Of a DNA stretch of 64,000 bases, positions 8,674 through 18,784 are shown piece by piece. The DNA lies in contig NZ_CP086239.1 of assembly GCF_026650985.1 (NCBI RefSeq), forward strand, positions 4,490,501 to 4,554,500, read 5' to 3'. Below the pieces are notes generated by a model. The model saw nothing but the letters and a program-made list of their open reading frames with translations. It did not search any database and was not told the origin of the DNA. Made by a program: the position numbers and the translations under genes. Every line of letters begins with the position of its first letter. Within the stretch, counting starts at the first letter, position 1. The stretch is from Clostridium estertheticum. Its GTDB lineage: Bacteria > Bacillota > Clostridia > Clostridiales > Clostridiaceae.

Positions 8674-8733
8674 TAAAGTTTTTTTATTGCAGCACTAATA
8701 TTGAGACAATTATAAAAGCAACACTGAATGATA

Positions 8734-8763
8734 GAATAGGGACTTAGTACCCTATTCTTTTTG
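8734..8763 (+). terminator. Rho-independent terminator
   Basis: GAATAGGG (8734-8741) pairs with CCCTATTC (8750-8757), followed by TTTTT. It ends the unit of the small secreted protein. Confidence 0.85.
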
Positions 8764-8887
8764 TAGATTTTATTTATATTAGAAGGGATAATTAGCAATA
8801 TATAGTTGTTAGGTGTGTTATTATGAAGTTTATAAATAACGATAGCCAAATACGTAATTGTATTCTAAAGGTGATGGAGGAATATAA

Positions 8888-9691
8888 ATGTCTACACAAG
8901 TAATAATAGTTTTAATTCTTACAATTATCATTTCCATAATTTCAACGCTAGCTTATTCTGTTAGAATTGTTGGGGTAAGAACAGGAAGAATAGCGGTATC
9001 TTTTGCGGTATTTAATATTTTTGCTTTGGTTTCTAGAACTGCAAACAGCGTTCAAGCACCACTACTTGCTAAAACAATTGAAAGTACTATAAAAACAGGA
9101 AATCCTCAGAGTTTATTATCTACCTTTAGGTGGATACTATTTTCTACAACAATTGCAACAATTATTGGTTCAGCACTTATGCCAACATTTATAAAGGTTT
9201 TTGAAAAAGTAGTAGAATCATTTAGTATTAATCGTTCTATACCTAAATTATTAATGCATGCTTTTTCAAAATCAGGAATAGAGCAGTTCAAGAGTAGTGT
9301 TACAAAACCTAAAAAAGAGAATTTTGCACAATTTAAGAGTTTCAAAATGATGCCTAAAAAAATAATATTGCTTAATACTATAGCTTTTTCTATATCGACT
9401 GTTGGTGTTTTGGCATCATTGTATGCAGGATGTTTAAATCCAGAATTAAGAACCACATGTAGCACATTATCAGCTGTTATAAATGGCAGTGCAACAATAC
9501 TTATGGTTATATTCATAGATCCATTTATATCAATTTTAACGGATGATGTAATAAATGGAGAATGTAGTCAATTGCAGTTTGATAGATGTATAATTTTTAT
9601 TGTTGGGGGATTAATAGTGGGAACAATCTTAGCGCAGTTTTTATTAATTCCAGCAGCGCAGGTAATATCTTTTATAGCAAAATTAATTTAA
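8888..9691 (+). CDS. amj: Lipid II flippase Amj (DUF2837 family)
   Basis: A 267-residue polytopic membrane protein matching the Amj/YdaH family, which in B. subtilis can replace MurJ in moving lipid II across the membrane. Family features: an N-terminal helix (about 4-24) followed by SVRIVGVRTGRIAVSFAVFN and the charged SRTANSVQAP segment, a basic cytoplasmic stretch (KPKKENFAQFK), and further helices to the C-terminus (about 155-180, 190-215, 235-260). Amj normally serves as a backup for MurJ and in Bacillus is induced by cell-wall stress; no such operator is evident here. The SD GGAGGAA lies 6 nt before ATG 8888. It appears monocistronic, between the secreted protein's terminator and dcd. 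Confidence 0.88.
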   Translation: MSTQVIIVLILTIIISIISTLAYSVRIVGVRTGRIAVSFAVFNIFALVSRTANSVQAPLLAKTIESTIKTGNPQSLLSTFRWILFSTTIATIIGSALMPTFIKVFEKVVESFSINRSIPKLLMHAFSKSGIEQFKSSVTKPKKENFAQFKSFKMMPKKIILLNTIAFSISTVGVLASLYAGCLNPELRTTCSTLSAVINGSATILMVIFIDPFISILTDDVINGECSQLQFDRCIIFIVGGLIVGTILAQFLLIPAAQVISFIAKLI

Positions 9692-9826
9692 AACTGAAGA
9701 GAGTAGCTTCACTAGCTTTTAAAATAGAGTATTAATTACAATGTGTAATGTCTATAAGTGATTTAGATTTTTATAAAAGCGAGCATGATTAATCAACAAA
9801 ACAAAAAATGCGAGGAGGCATAATAC

Positions 9827-10348
9827 ATGATTCTTTCTGGAAAAGAAATAAAGAAAAAGCTAGGTAAAGAAATTATAATTGAACCTTTTAATGAGGAACA
9901 ACTTAATCCTAATAGTTATAATCTGAGGTTACATAATGAATTACTTGTTTATGATGAACTAACTTTGGATATGAAAAAAGAAAATAAGGTTAAAGAGCTT
10001 TTTATACCAAAAGAGGGACTAGTTTTGGAACCGGGAAAATTATATCTTGGAAGAACAGTTGAGTATACAGGAACAAATAACTATGTACCGATGCTCGAAG
10101 GTAGGTCTTCTATTGGGAGATTGGGGTTATTCATTCACATAACAGCAGGATTTGGTGACGTTGGTTTTCAAGGGTTTTGGACTCTAGAAATATTTTGTGT
10201 TCAACCAATAAAAATTTATTCGGGAGTTGAAATATGTCAGATATATTATCATTGTATCGAAGGTGATTATGATGAATATACGAGTGGAAAATATCAGAAT
10301 AATGAGGGTGTTCAACCAAGCTTATTATACAAAGATTTTGAACGTTAA
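9827..10348 (+). CDS. dcd: dCTP deaminase (Dcd)
   Basis: Deaminates dCTP to dUTP, feeding dTMP synthesis. The 173-residue product has the dUTPase-fold motifs EGRSSIGRLGL (residues 89-99, substrate binding), HITAGFGDVGFQG and WTLEI (with the catalytic Glu), and a C-terminal tail that may close the active site. The middle motif resembles the archaeal bifunctional dCTP deaminase/dUTPase as much as the E. coli enzyme, so the product may go directly to dUMP; the sequence alone does not decide this. A strong GAGGAGG precedes ATG 9827. It lies alone between amj and uvrB. Confidence 0.9.
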   Translation: MILSGKEIKKKLGKEIIIEPFNEEQLNPNSYNLRLHNELLVYDELTLDMKKENKVKELFIPKEGLVLEPGKLYLGRTVEYTGTNNYVPMLEGRSSIGRLGLFIHITAGFGDVGFQGFWTLEIFCVQPIKIYSGVEICQIYYHCIEGDYDEYTSGKYQNNEGVQPSLLYKDFER

Positions 10349-10374
10349 ATTAATATCTAAATTGAAATACCATA

Positions 10375-10403
10375 TTGACATATTAAAAACTTATAGTTAA
10401 AAT
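10375..10403 (+). promoter_or_regulatory. uvrB promoter
   Basis: TTGACA (10375-10380), exactly 17 nt, then TAAAAT (10398-10403). The LexA-type box starts 10 nt downstream, near the predicted transcription start. Confidence 0.85.
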
Positions 10404-10412
10404 ATAAAGTAA

Positions 10413-10426
10413 CGAACAAACGTTCA
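10413..10426 (+). promoter_or_regulatory. LexA (SOS) box of uvrBA
   Basis: CGAACAAACGTTCA agrees with the Gram-positive LexA/DinR consensus CGAAC-N4-GTTCG at all but the last base. It straddles the predicted start of transcription, so bound LexA should block uvrB, with uvrA likely read through. Confidence 0.88.
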
Positions 10427-10453
10427 TATAATGATAAACAAGGCGGTGATTTT

Positions 10454-12439
10454 ATGTATGAGTTTAAGTTGCATTCAAAGTTTAAGCCAACGGGGGATCA
10501 ACCACAGGCTATTGATAGCCTCGTGAAAGGAATTGAAGAGGGTGAAAAATTCCAGACACTTAAAGGGGTAACTGGTTCAGGTAAAACTTTTACTATGGCT
10601 AATATTATTGAGAGAGTTCAAAAGCCTACTTTAGTACTGGCTCATAATAAAATCCTAGCTGCACAACTTTGCTCAGAATTTAGGGAGTTTTTTCCTGACA
10701 ATTGTGTTGAGTATTTTGTGTCATATTATGATTATTATCAGCCCGAGGCTTATATCGCACAAACAGATACATTTATAGAAAAAGATTCATCCGTTAATGA
10801 TGATATTGATAAATTAAGACATTCAGCTACATCTGCGTTACTTGAGCGTAATGATGTTATTGTGGTTGCTTCAGTTTCGTGTATATATGGACTTGGTAAT
10901 CCAGAAGAGTATAAAAAACTTACAGTGTCGCTTAGGGAAGGCATGGAAAAGGATAGAAATGAAGTAATAAGACATCTTGTAGACATACAGTATGAAAGAA
11001 ATGATATGAATTTTATTCGTGGAACTTTTAGAGTACGAGGAGACACTATTGATATATTCCCTGCATCGTCCTCTAGCGAGGGGATTAGGGTAGAGTTTTT
11101 CGGAGACGAAATAGAGAAAATTAGATCATTTGATGCACTTACAGGAGAAACTATAGGAATTCGTAAACATGTATCTATTTTCCCAGCTTCTCATTTCGCG
11201 ACATCAAAGGATAAATTAGAGATCGGTATAGCTCAAATAGAACAGGAACTTGAGGAGAGATTAAAGGAACTTATTTCGGAGGACAAGGCACTTGAGGCGC
11301 AAAGACTTAAACAAAGAACCAATTATGATATTGAAATGATGAGAGAGGTTGGTTACTGCACTGGTATAGAGAATTATTCTAGAATTTTAGATGGTAGACC
11401 TGCAGGAACAGCACCTCAAACATTGATGCAATATTTTCCAAAAGATTTTTTGATGTTTATAGATGAGAGTCATGTAACTCTTCCGCAGGTTAAGGCTATG
11501 TTTGGGGGAGATAAATCAAGAAAAACTAATTTAATTGAGTATGGGTTTAGACTTAAATCAGCTTATGATAATAGACCCTTAACTTTCCCAGAGTTTGAGA
11601 GTAGCATGAACCAAACAGTATTTGTAAGCGCAACGCCAAGTGTTTATGAGGAAGAACATAGTGAAAACATCGCAGAACAAGTAATAAGACCTACGGGGTT
11701 ATTAGATCCTGAGATTGTAGTAAGGCCTGTTAAAGGACAAATAGATGATTTATATGCTAGCATTCAGGACACAATAAAAAAGGGCTTTAGAGTTTTGGTT
11801 ACAACACTAACTAAAAAAATGTCAGAGGATTTGACTAAATACTTTAGAGAAATGGATATGAAAATAACTTATTTGCATTCTGATATTGATACAATAGAAA
11901 GAATGAAAATTATCCAGGATCTTAGGCTTGGCACATTTGATGTGTTAGTAGGTATAAATCTTTTAAGAGAAGGATTAGATATTCCAGAGGTTGCACTTGT
12001 TGCGATACTTGATGCAGATAAGGAAGGATTTTTACGTTCTGAAACATCATTAATTCAAACAATAGGAAGGGCCGCAAGAAATTCAGAGAGTAGAGTAATA
12101 ATGTATGCAGATAGAATTACAAAATCTATGAAAAAGGCTATGGATGAAACTACAAGAAGGCGGAAACTTCAGATGGAATATAATGAAGAGCATGATATAG
12201 TGCCAACTACTATTGTAAAAGATATTAGAGATGTAATAGGATCTATAATGGTAGCAGAGGATGAAGAGGTATATGAATCTCTTGAAGCGGCTAAAGAAGC
12301 AAATTATGATGAAACTAAAAAATTAATGGATAAGTATGAAAATGAGATGAAGCAGGCGGCTAAGGATTTACATTTTGAAAAAGCTGCCCAGCTTAGAGAT
12401 ATAATTTATAAGCTTAAAAAGCAGATTAAAGATATTTAA
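10454..12439 (+). CDS. uvrB: UvrABC excinuclease subunit B
   Basis: Damage-verifying helicase-like subunit of nucleotide excision repair. 661 residues, the normal size. Walker A is GVTGSGKT (38-45). The DNA-clamping beta-hairpin region contains [11 protein letters not shown]. Helicase motifs [25 protein letters not shown] and QTIGRAAR follow, and a C-terminal UVR domain (about 625-660) binds UvrC. The SD GGCGGTGAT precedes ATG 10454. The promoter with a LexA box is upstream, and uvrA follows after 55 nt, so uvrBA is an SOS operon. No defect is visible. Confidence 0.97.
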   Translation: MYEFKLHSKFKPTGDQPQAIDSLVKGIEEGEKFQTLKGVTGSGKTFTMANIIERVQKPTLVLAHNKILAAQLCSEFREFFPDNCVEYFVSYYDYYQPEAYIAQTDTFIEKDSSVNDDIDKLRHSATSALLERNDVIVVASVSCIYGLGNPEEYKKLTVSLREGMEKDRNEVIRHLVDIQYERNDMNFIRGTFRVRGDTIDIFPASSSSEGIRVEFFGDEIEKIRSFDALTGETIGIRKHVSIFPASHFATSKDKLEIGIAQIEQELEERLKELISEDKALEAQRLKQRTNYDIEMMREVGYCTGIENYSRILDGRPAGTAPQTLMQYFPKDFLMFIDESHVTLPQVKAMFGGDKSRKTNLIEYGFRLKSAYDNRPLTFPEFESSMNQTVFVSATPSVYEEEHSENIAEQVIRPTGLLDPEIVVRPVKGQIDDLYASIQDTIKKGFRVLVTTLTKKMSEDLTKYFREMDMKITYLHSDIDTIERMKIIQDLRLGTFDVLVGINLLREGLDIPEVALVAILDADKEGFLRSETSLIQTIGRAARNSESRVIMYADRITKSMKKAMDETTRRRKLQMEYNEEHDIVPTTIVKDIRDVIGSIMVAEDEEVYESLEAAKEANYDETKKLMDKYENEMKQAAKDLHFEKAAQLRDIIYKLKKQIKDI

Positions 12440-12494
12440 ATTTATTTTTGAGAAAATATGAGGATTTGATTGTTTTGCTATTGAGGAGGAGACT

Positions 12495-15317
12495 ATGAGA
12501 GATAAAATTTTTATAAAAGGCGCTAAGGTTCATAATTTAAAAAACGTTGATTTGGAGATACCAAGAGATAAGTTAATAGTGTTTACTGGACTTTCGGGAT
12601 CAGGTAAGTCGTCTCTTGCTTTTGATACATTATATGCGGAGGGGCAAAGACGGTATGTAGAGTCATTATCGGCTTATGCAAGGCAATTTCTAGGCAATAT
12701 GGATAAGCCAGATGTTGAATATATAGAGGGGTTATCACCTGCTATTTCTATAGATCAAAAAACTACTAATAGGAATCCACGTTCTACAGTGGGTACTGTA
12801 ACTGAAATTTATGACTATTTGAGACTTCTTTATGCTAAAGTGGGAACACCTCATTGTCCTAAATGTGGCAAGGAAATTACTCAGCAGACTGTAGACCAAA
12901 TGGTGGATAGAATAATGGAGATGCCACTGAAAACTAAGATTTCCATTTTAGCTCCAATCATAAGGGGGAAAAAGGGCGAACACGTTAAAATTATAGAGAA
13001 CATTAAAAAAAATGGTTTTGTTCGTGCTAGAATAGATGGCACTACTGTAGAACTTATGGAAGAGGATATAAAACTTGCAAAAACTAAGAAACATAGTATA
13101 GAGATAGTAATAGATAGAATTTCTGTAAAAGAGGAAGTGCGTAGTAGACTTACTGAATCCTTGGAGAGTGCATTAAAACTAGCAGAGGGTACTGCTATTG
13201 CTAGTGTTGTTGATGGTGAAGATATACTCTTTAGTGAGCATTTTGCTTGCATAGATTGTGGGATTAGCATTGGGGAATTAGCTCCTAGGATGTTTTCTTT
13301 TAATGCTCCTTATGGTAAGTGCGACAATTGCGATGGACTTGGTACTCTTATGGAAATTGATGAGGACCTTATAATACCAGATAAAAGTAAGAGTATTAAA
13401 GGTGGAGCTGTTATGTCTTTTGGGGAAGGCAGTCTTAAGGAGGATTCTTGGACTTTTTCAGTGCTACGTGCTCTAAGTGAAAAGTACAAATTTAGTTTAG
13501 ATACACCAATAGAGGATTATGACCCAGAAATTCTTAAAATACTATTATATGGAACAAATGGGGAAAAAGTTAAGGTTAATTATGTCAAGGAGTATAGATC
13601 GGGTACTTTTAATCATACCTATGAAGGCATTATAAACAACTTAAAGAGACGATATTTTGAAACATCTTCTGATTATATTAAACGAGATGTAGAACAATAT
13701 ATGGGTGATAATGCATGCCCTAAGTGTAAGGGTGCAAGGTTAAGCCCAGAGGTACTTGCAGTAACAGTTGGTGGCAAGAATATAAGTGAATTTTGTCAAT
13801 TATCTATTACAGATGAAGTTATATTTTTAAAGGATATAAAATTATCAGAGAAAAATAAAACTATATCTAATCAAATATTTAAAGAAATAAATAATAGACT
13901 TAATTTTTTAAAGGATGTAGGTCTTGATTATCTAAATTTAGCTAGATCGGCAGCTACATTATCTGGTGGAGAAGCACAGAGAATAAGACTTGCAACTCAG
14001 ATAGGTTCTAGTTTAATGGGGGTTTTATACATTTTAGATGAGCCTAGTATAGGTCTTCATCAAAGAGATAATGATAAACTTATAAAGACATTAAAACATT
14101 TAAGAGATATAGGAAATACGGTAATTGTTGTAGAGCATGATGAAGATACAATGAAAGCCGCAGATTTCATTGTAGATGTTGGGCCAGAGGCTGGAGAACA
14201 TGGTGGAGAAATTGTCGCTACCGGAACAATTGAAGATGTAAAAAATTGTGAAAGGTCTATTACAGGTCAATATTTAAGCGGTAAGAAGAAGATTGATGTT
14301 CCAAGCAAAACCAGAAAATCGAATGGGAATTCTATAAAAATACTTAATGCAAGGCAAAATAATCTAAAGAATGTTAGTGTAGATTTTCCATTAGGTGTGT
14401 TTACTTCTGTTACTGGTGTTTCAGGTTCTGGAAAGAGCACTTTAGTAAATGAAATTCTATTTAAAGGTCTTAATAAAAAATTGAATCACTCTAAAAAGAA
14501 TCCCGGACTTCATAAAGATATCTTAGGTGCAGAGAATATAGATAAAATTATTAATATCGATCAAGGCCCTATAGGGCGTACTCCCAGGTCAAACCCAGCT
14601 ACATATACTGGCGTTTTCGATGTAATCCGTGATGTTTTCTCCATGAGCTCTGAGTCTAAAATCAGGGGGTATAAACCAGGAAGATTTAGCTTTAATGTGA
14701 AGGGTGGAAGATGTGAAGCCTGCCACGGTGATGGAATAATTAAAATAGAAATGCAATTTTTATCTGATGTTTATGTTCCTTGCGAAGTTTGCACAGGTAA
14801 AAGATATAATAGAGAAACTTTAGAGGTTAAGTATAAGGGGAAAAACATTGATGATATTTTAAATATGACGGTTGAAGAGGCTGTTAAGTTTTTTGAGAAT
14901 ATTCCGAGAATTTATAGTAAACTTAAAACACTAATGGATGTTGGTCTTGGTTATGTAAGACTTGGTCAACCTTCAACGCAATTATCAGGTGGGGAGGCTC
15001 AGAGAATTAAACTTGCTTCAGAATTATCTAAGAGGAGTACGGGTAAAACATTTTACATTTTAGATGAGCCTACTACAGGCCTCCATATCGATGATGTTAG
15101 TAAACTTATTATAATACTTCAAAGACTGGTAGATTCAGGGAATACAGTAGTTGTAATTGAGCATAATTTAGATGTTATAAAGTGTTCAGACTATGTTATA
15201 GACTTAGGACCTGAGGGCGGAGACAAGGGAGGAACCATTTTGTGCACTGGCACACCAAAAGAAATATCTTTAAATGTAAATTCATATACAGGACATTACC
15301 TAAAAAAAATGTTATAA
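12495..15317 (+). CDS. uvrA: UvrABC excinuclease subunit A
   Basis: DNA-damage recognition ATPase of nucleotide excision repair, 940 residues. It has two ABC modules: Walker [10 protein letters not shown] (31-39) and GVSGSGKST in the second half, each with an LSGGEAQRI signature and a LDEP Walker B. Zinc-binding cysteine sets are present: CPKCG, CIDCG...CDNCDGLG and CEACHGDG...CEVCTG. The SD GAGGAGGAG sits before ATG 12495. It follows uvrB and probably shares its SOS control. All elements appear intact. Confidence 0.97.
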   Translation: MRDKIFIKGAKVHNLKNVDLEIPRDKLIVFTGLSGSGKSSLAFDTLYAEGQRRYVESLSAYARQFLGNMDKPDVEYIEGLSPAISIDQKTTNRNPRSTVGTVTEIYDYLRLLYAKVGTPHCPKCGKEITQQTVDQMVDRIMEMPLKTKISILAPIIRGKKGEHVKIIENIKKNGFVRARIDGTTVELMEEDIKLAKTKKHSIEIVIDRISVKEEVRSRLTESLESALKLAEGTAIASVVDGEDILFSEHFACIDCGISIGELAPRMFSFNAPYGKCDNCDGLGTLMEIDEDLIIPDKSKSIKGGAVMSFGEGSLKEDSWTFSVLRALSEKYKFSLDTPIEDYDPEILKILLYGTNGEKVKVNYVKEYRSGTFNHTYEGIINNLKRRYFETSSDYIKRDVEQYMGDNACPKCKGARLSPEVLAVTVGGKNISEFCQLSITDEVIFLKDIKLSEKNKTISNQIFKEINNRLNFLKDVGLDYLNLARSAATLSGGEAQRIRLATQIGSSLMGVLYILDEPSIGLHQRDNDKLIKTLKHLRDIGNTVIVVEHDEDTMKAADFIVDVGPEAGEHGGEIVATGTIEDVKNCERSITGQYLSGKKKIDVPSKTRKSNGNSIKILNARQNNLKNVSVDFPLGVFTSVTGVSGSGKSTLVNEILFKGLNKKLNHSKKNPGLHKDILGAENIDKIINIDQGPIGRTPRSNPATYTGVFDVIRDVFSMSSESKIRGYKPGRFSFNVKGGRCEACHGDGIIKIEMQFLSDVYVPCEVCTGKRYNRETLEVKYKGKNIDDILNMTVEEAVKFFENIPRIYSKLKTLMDVGLGYVRLGQPSTQLSGGEAQRIKLASELSKRSTGKTFYILDEPTTGLHIDDVSKLIIILQRLVDSGNTVVVIEHNLDVIKCSDYVIDLGPEGGDKGGTILCTGTPKEISLNVNSYTGHYLKKML

Positions 15318-15384
15318 TTTATATAAGGCTAGCATAAAGTGAATGCTAGTCTTTGACTATTTTTTAAAGAGGAGAAAGTGCATT

Positions 15385-15813
15385 ATGGCTGAGATAAGCA
15401 AGTTTTTGAAATATGCTATTATAGCGATTATTTACATTATAATAATATTTGCATTGAGAATAATGTATAAGGACATAAAAGGTGGTGCAAAAAAGAAACC
15501 AGTTATAAAGAAAACTATGGGTCTTGAGGTTATTGAAAGAGGCGATAATCTTAATTTGAGGGTCGGCGCGGTTATACCTTTAAATGATCAACTTTCAATA
15601 GGCAGAAAGGCAGATAATCTTTTAATTCTGGGAGACAAATATGTGTCTTCTCAGCATGCAAAAATATATATGAAAAATACAAATTATATTTTGCAGGATT
15701 TGGGAAGTACTAATGGTACTATAATGAACAATAAAGCGGTTAAGGATACAGTGTATATAAAAAAAGGTGACGTAATTAAAATAGGAACTTCAACCTTTAA
15801 GGTTATAGGGTAA
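15385..15813 (+). CDS. Membrane-anchored FHA-domain protein
   Basis: 142 residues: a short N-terminus, one transmembrane helix (about 10-30), a basic linker and an FHA domain (about 65-140) with the motifs SIGRKADNLLIL, SQHAKI and DLGSTNGT. FHA domains bind phosphothreonine peptides, so this protein probably senses Ser/Thr-kinase output at the membrane. Directly downstream are ftsW/rodA-family and class B PBP genes, as in actinobacterial fhaB-rodA-pbpA loci, suggesting phosphorylation-controlled cell-wall synthesis. The kinase itself is not in this window. ATG 15385 is preceded by GAGGAGAAAG; a longer reading from 15343 lacks a ribosome binding site and is rejected. Confidence 0.88.
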   Translation: MAEISKFLKYAIIAIIYIIIIFALRIMYKDIKGGAKKKPVIKKTMGLEVIERGDNLNLRVGAVIPLNDQLSIGRKADNLLILGDKYVSSQHAKIYMKNTNYILQDLGSTNGTIMNNKAVKDTVYIKKGDVIKIGTSTFKVIG

Positions 15814-15839
15814 ATTATGAGTGCAAGCGGGGTGATATT

Positions 15840-17084
15840 ATGGATAGTATAAAACAAGAGAGAAAGCTGCTACGGTATACCTATCTTTTATGTATAGTTC
15901 TATTTTTGAATATGTATTTTATTGGTAAAAACGAGTTTGACAAAAACGCTCTAATAATGGGTGGAATAATATGCTTTGTTTTTGCAGCTTCACATTTTGT
16001 TATAAGAAGATTTTTTCCGGATGGGGATAAATATATCCTACTTTTTTCAAATGTATTGGCGGTTATAGGTATAGGAATGTTATATAGGCTTGACTCGCCC
16101 GTTGCGATTAAACAACTTATTTTCTATGCAGTTGGGATAGCTATATTTATTTTAGTGGTAGTTCTTTTCCCAAGTTTGAGTAAGTTTGGGAAGTACAAAT
16201 ATGTTTATATGATATGTACTCTTATTCTTATGTCTTTGGGAAGTATAATGGGAGCGACAACTTATGGAGCTAAAAATTGGGTAAAAATAGCTGGGTTCAC
16301 CTTTCAACCAACAGAATTTGGTAAATTATCTTTGGTGGCGTATTTAGCAGCATCATTGCAATATTACGGAATAAAAACCGAAGGTAAGTCAGAAATTTCT
16401 AAATTTAAGGCATTAATTGAACCTGGAATAGTAGTTATGATATCACTTGGGCTTATGGTAGTTCAAACAGACTTGGGTTCGGCCCTCCTATTTTTCGCTA
16501 TATCAATAACTATGTTATATATTGCAACTTCAAATTTTAAATATATCCTATTATGTTTAGTATTATTTATGGTAGGTGGGTTTATAAGTTATCAAATGTT
16601 TGGACATGTGCGATTGAGGGTTACGATTTGGGGTGACCCCTGGAAATATGCAACTAAGGATGGATATCAGTTAGTGCAATCTTTAATTTCCATAGCCTCG
16701 GGTGGTCTTTTCGGAACAGGCCTTGGTCTTGGACATCCTGGAATGGTTCCTGTAGTTACTACAGATTTTATTTTTGCAGCTGTTTGTGAGGAGATGGGAC
16801 TAGTTACTGGATTTGCTATTCTTATTTTATATTTTTTATTGTTTTACAGGTGTATGAGGGTACCTATTTATAGCAAGGATAACTTTACCAGGTTACTCGC
16901 GGTGGGATATAGTACAATGCTAGCTGCTCAAGTATTAGTTATAGTAGGAGGAGTAGTTGGAGCTATTCCTCTAACGGGGATAACACTACCACTAGTTAGT
17001 TCTGGAGGAAGTTCAATGCTTGTGACTTTTTTTTCACTAGGTATACTTCAAAAAATTTCGGAGGACGGTCAAAATTATGAATGA
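15840..17084 (+). CDS. FtsW/RodA/SpoVE family glycosyltransferase
   Basis: A 414-residue polytopic SEDS protein, the glycan polymerase that works with a class B PBP. Hydrophobic segments are spread over the length, with family signatures including TTYGAKNWVKIAGF, QPTEFGKLSLVAYLA, QTDLGSALLF and SSGGSSMLVTFFSLGI near the C-terminus. The conserved Asp of the QTDLGSA motif is present. SD GGGGTGAT at 15829-15836. It overlaps the PBP gene by 8 nt, so the pair is co-translated. From sequence I cannot say whether it acts in septation, elongation or sporulation; the FHA neighbour favours regulation by phosphorylation. Confidence 0.9.
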   Translation: MDSIKQERKLLRYTYLLCIVLFLNMYFIGKNEFDKNALIMGGIICFVFAASHFVIRRFFPDGDKYILLFSNVLAVIGIGMLYRLDSPVAIKQLIFYAVGIAIFILVVVLFPSLSKFGKYKYVYMICTLILMSLGSIMGATTYGAKNWVKIAGFTFQPTEFGKLSLVAYLAASLQYYGIKTEGKSEISKFKALIEPGIVVMISLGLMVVQTDLGSALLFFAISITMLYIATSNFKYILLCLVLFMVGGFISYQMFGHVRLRVTIWGDPWKYATKDGYQLVQSLISIASGGLFGTGLGLGHPGMVPVVTTDFIFAAVCEEMGLVTGFAILILYFLLFYRCMRVPIYSKDNFTRLLAVGYSTMLAAQVLVIVGGVVGAIPLTGITLPLVSSGGSSMLVTFFSLGILQKISEDGQNYE

Positions 17085-18498
17085 TTTTGTAAGTAATATA
17101 AAAAAGGTCCTGTTGGTATTTTTAATACTCTTTATTGCTTTGATTACATATATAACTTATGTATATATGTTTAATAGTCAGAAAGCGGTAGCTAGTACCT
17201 TTAATCGAAGGCTTTGGGCAGAGAGAAATAAGGTATTAAGGGGAACAATTTATGACAAGGATATGGTAGCTTTAACAAAAAGCACGAAGACAAGTGAAAC
17301 ATCTCAAAAACAGAATTATTTGCAAGGTGCAGTTTTTGCACATGCTATAGGATATATGGATCCTGTTTATGGACTTAGTGGCCTTGAAAAAAAATATGAT
17401 ACACAACTTATGGGCAATAATGATACAACACTTTCAAAATTTGTCTTCTTTAATAAGGACACTGAACAAAAAGTTGGTAATGGTTTAAGGACTACGCTTG
17501 ATTCTAAACTCCAAAAAAAGGCTTATGAACTTTTAGGTGATCATCGAGGTTCCATAGTAGCAATGAACCCTAAAACTGGAGAAATTTTAGCTATGGTTTC
17601 TAAACCTTCTTATGATCCTAATAATTTAGAGAAAGATTGGAAGAGTATAACTACAAATAAGGAAATGCCTCTGCTTAATAGAGCAGTATCTGGACTATAT
17701 CCACCAGGGTCTACATTTAAGACTGTTACGGCAGCAAGTGCTTTAGAAAACATAGCCAATGTTTACAATAGCAGCTTAAATGATAATGGTAGTTTAATTG
17801 TTAATGGAACAAAACTCTTGGAAGATTATAATGGTGAATCTTTTGGAAATATAGATTTTAAATCTGCCTATATGCATTCTAGTAATGTTTTTTTCGGATC
17901 ATTAGGTCTCGATTTAGGAAATAAGGCATTGAAAGATACCGCAGAAAAATTTTATTTTAACAAAAACATTCCAACTATAGGTTTAACTGTAGAAAATAGT
18001 GTATTTCCAGATTATAAAAATAATGAAAAAGGTAATATTGCGCAGAGTGCTATAGGTCAGGCAGGGGTTTTAGTTACGCCTATGCAAATGGCATTAGTTG
18101 TGAGTGCAGTTGCTAATGGTGGTACAATGATGGAACCAATGCTTGTTAAAGAAATATTAAGTAGCAAGGGTAAGTCTATAGAGAAATTACAGCCCAAGCA
18201 GCTTGGTCAAGTTATGACAAAAAATAATTCTGATATTATGAAGGGCTTAATGAAGGAGGTAGTATCTCAAGGAACAGGTACTGCTGCAGCTCTTTCTGAC
18301 ATAGTAGTTAGTGGTAAAACGGGTACCGCAGATCATGATGACCCAAGTAAACAAGAAGCTCCACATGCTTGGTTTACTGGATTTGCGCCTTATGATGATC
18401 CTCAAATTGCTATAGCGGTAATTGTAGAGGAAGGCGGACAAGGTGGCGCTAAAGCTGCTGAGATAACTAGGGAACTTGTTAGAACTTATTTGCAATAA
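17077..18498 (+). CDS. Class B penicillin-binding protein (transpeptidase)
   Basis: 473 residues; a short cytoplasmic start, one transmembrane helix (about 10-30), a small dimerisation domain and a transpeptidase domain. Catalytic motifs are Ser212-T-F-Lys215 (PPGSTFKT), SSN (268-270) and KTG (Lys414). It is compact and lacks PASTA domains, resembling the PbpA partners of FtsW/RodA in Actinobacteria and clostridia. Acting outside the membrane, it cross-links the glycan made by the SEDS protein. Translation is coupled to the upstream gene by an 8-nt overlap. Followed by a GAAA-tetraloop hairpin (18526-18539) and a long terminator. Confidence 0.93.
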   Translation: MNDFVSNIKKVLLVFLILFIALITYITYVYMFNSQKAVASTFNRRLWAERNKVLRGTIYDKDMVALTKSTKTSETSQKQNYLQGAVFAHAIGYMDPVYGLSGLEKKYDTQLMGNNDTTLSKFVFFNKDTEQKVGNGLRTTLDSKLQKKAYELLGDHRGSIVAMNPKTGEILAMVSKPSYDPNNLEKDWKSITTNKEMPLLNRAVSGLYPPGSTFKTVTAASALENIANVYNSSLNDNGSLIVNGTKLLEDYNGESFGNIDFKSAYMHSSNVFFGSLGLDLGNKALKDTAEKFYFNKNIPTIGLTVENSVFPDYKNNEKGNIAQSAIGQAGVLVTPMQMALVVSAVANGGTMMEPMLVKEILSSKGKSIEKLQPKQLGQVMTKNNSDIMKGLMKEVVSQGTGTAAALSDIVVSGKTGTADHDDPSKQEAPHAWFTGFAPYDDPQIAIAVIVEEGGQGGAKAAEITRELVRTYLQ

Positions 18499-18551
18499 AA
18501 CTCTAATTTTGTTAATTTTAAAAAACATGCGAAAGCATGGGCATAATGGTG

Positions 18552-18596
18552 AAAATATAAAGTCAAATATTACAATAATATTTGACTTTATATTTT
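18552..18596. terminator. Perfect 21-bp stem-loop, bidirectional terminator
   Basis: 21 perfectly paired bases (18552-18572 with 18576-18596) around a 3-nt loop, with A runs on the left and T runs on the right, so it could stop transcription from either side. It separates the PBP gene from uvrC. Confidence 0.75.
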
Positions 18597-18784
18597 GTAT
18601 TCTATAATTTATTTAGTAGTATAATTAGAGAAAATGACGTATAAAATGAATGCCGGTATAGAAAAAATAGTATATGTAGTAACTTGTAATAAATTGCCCG
18701 GGAAATTTAAATGAAAAGGTATAATTGTGGATATACATGTTTGAGTGAAAATAATTATAATATTAAAGGGGAGGGTGTTGTATT

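Noticed and set aside
8823-8903. Possible 26-residue leader peptide overlapping the amj start
   Set aside because: Weak ribosome binding site, no recognisable features, and it overlaps the strong amj site; likely chance.
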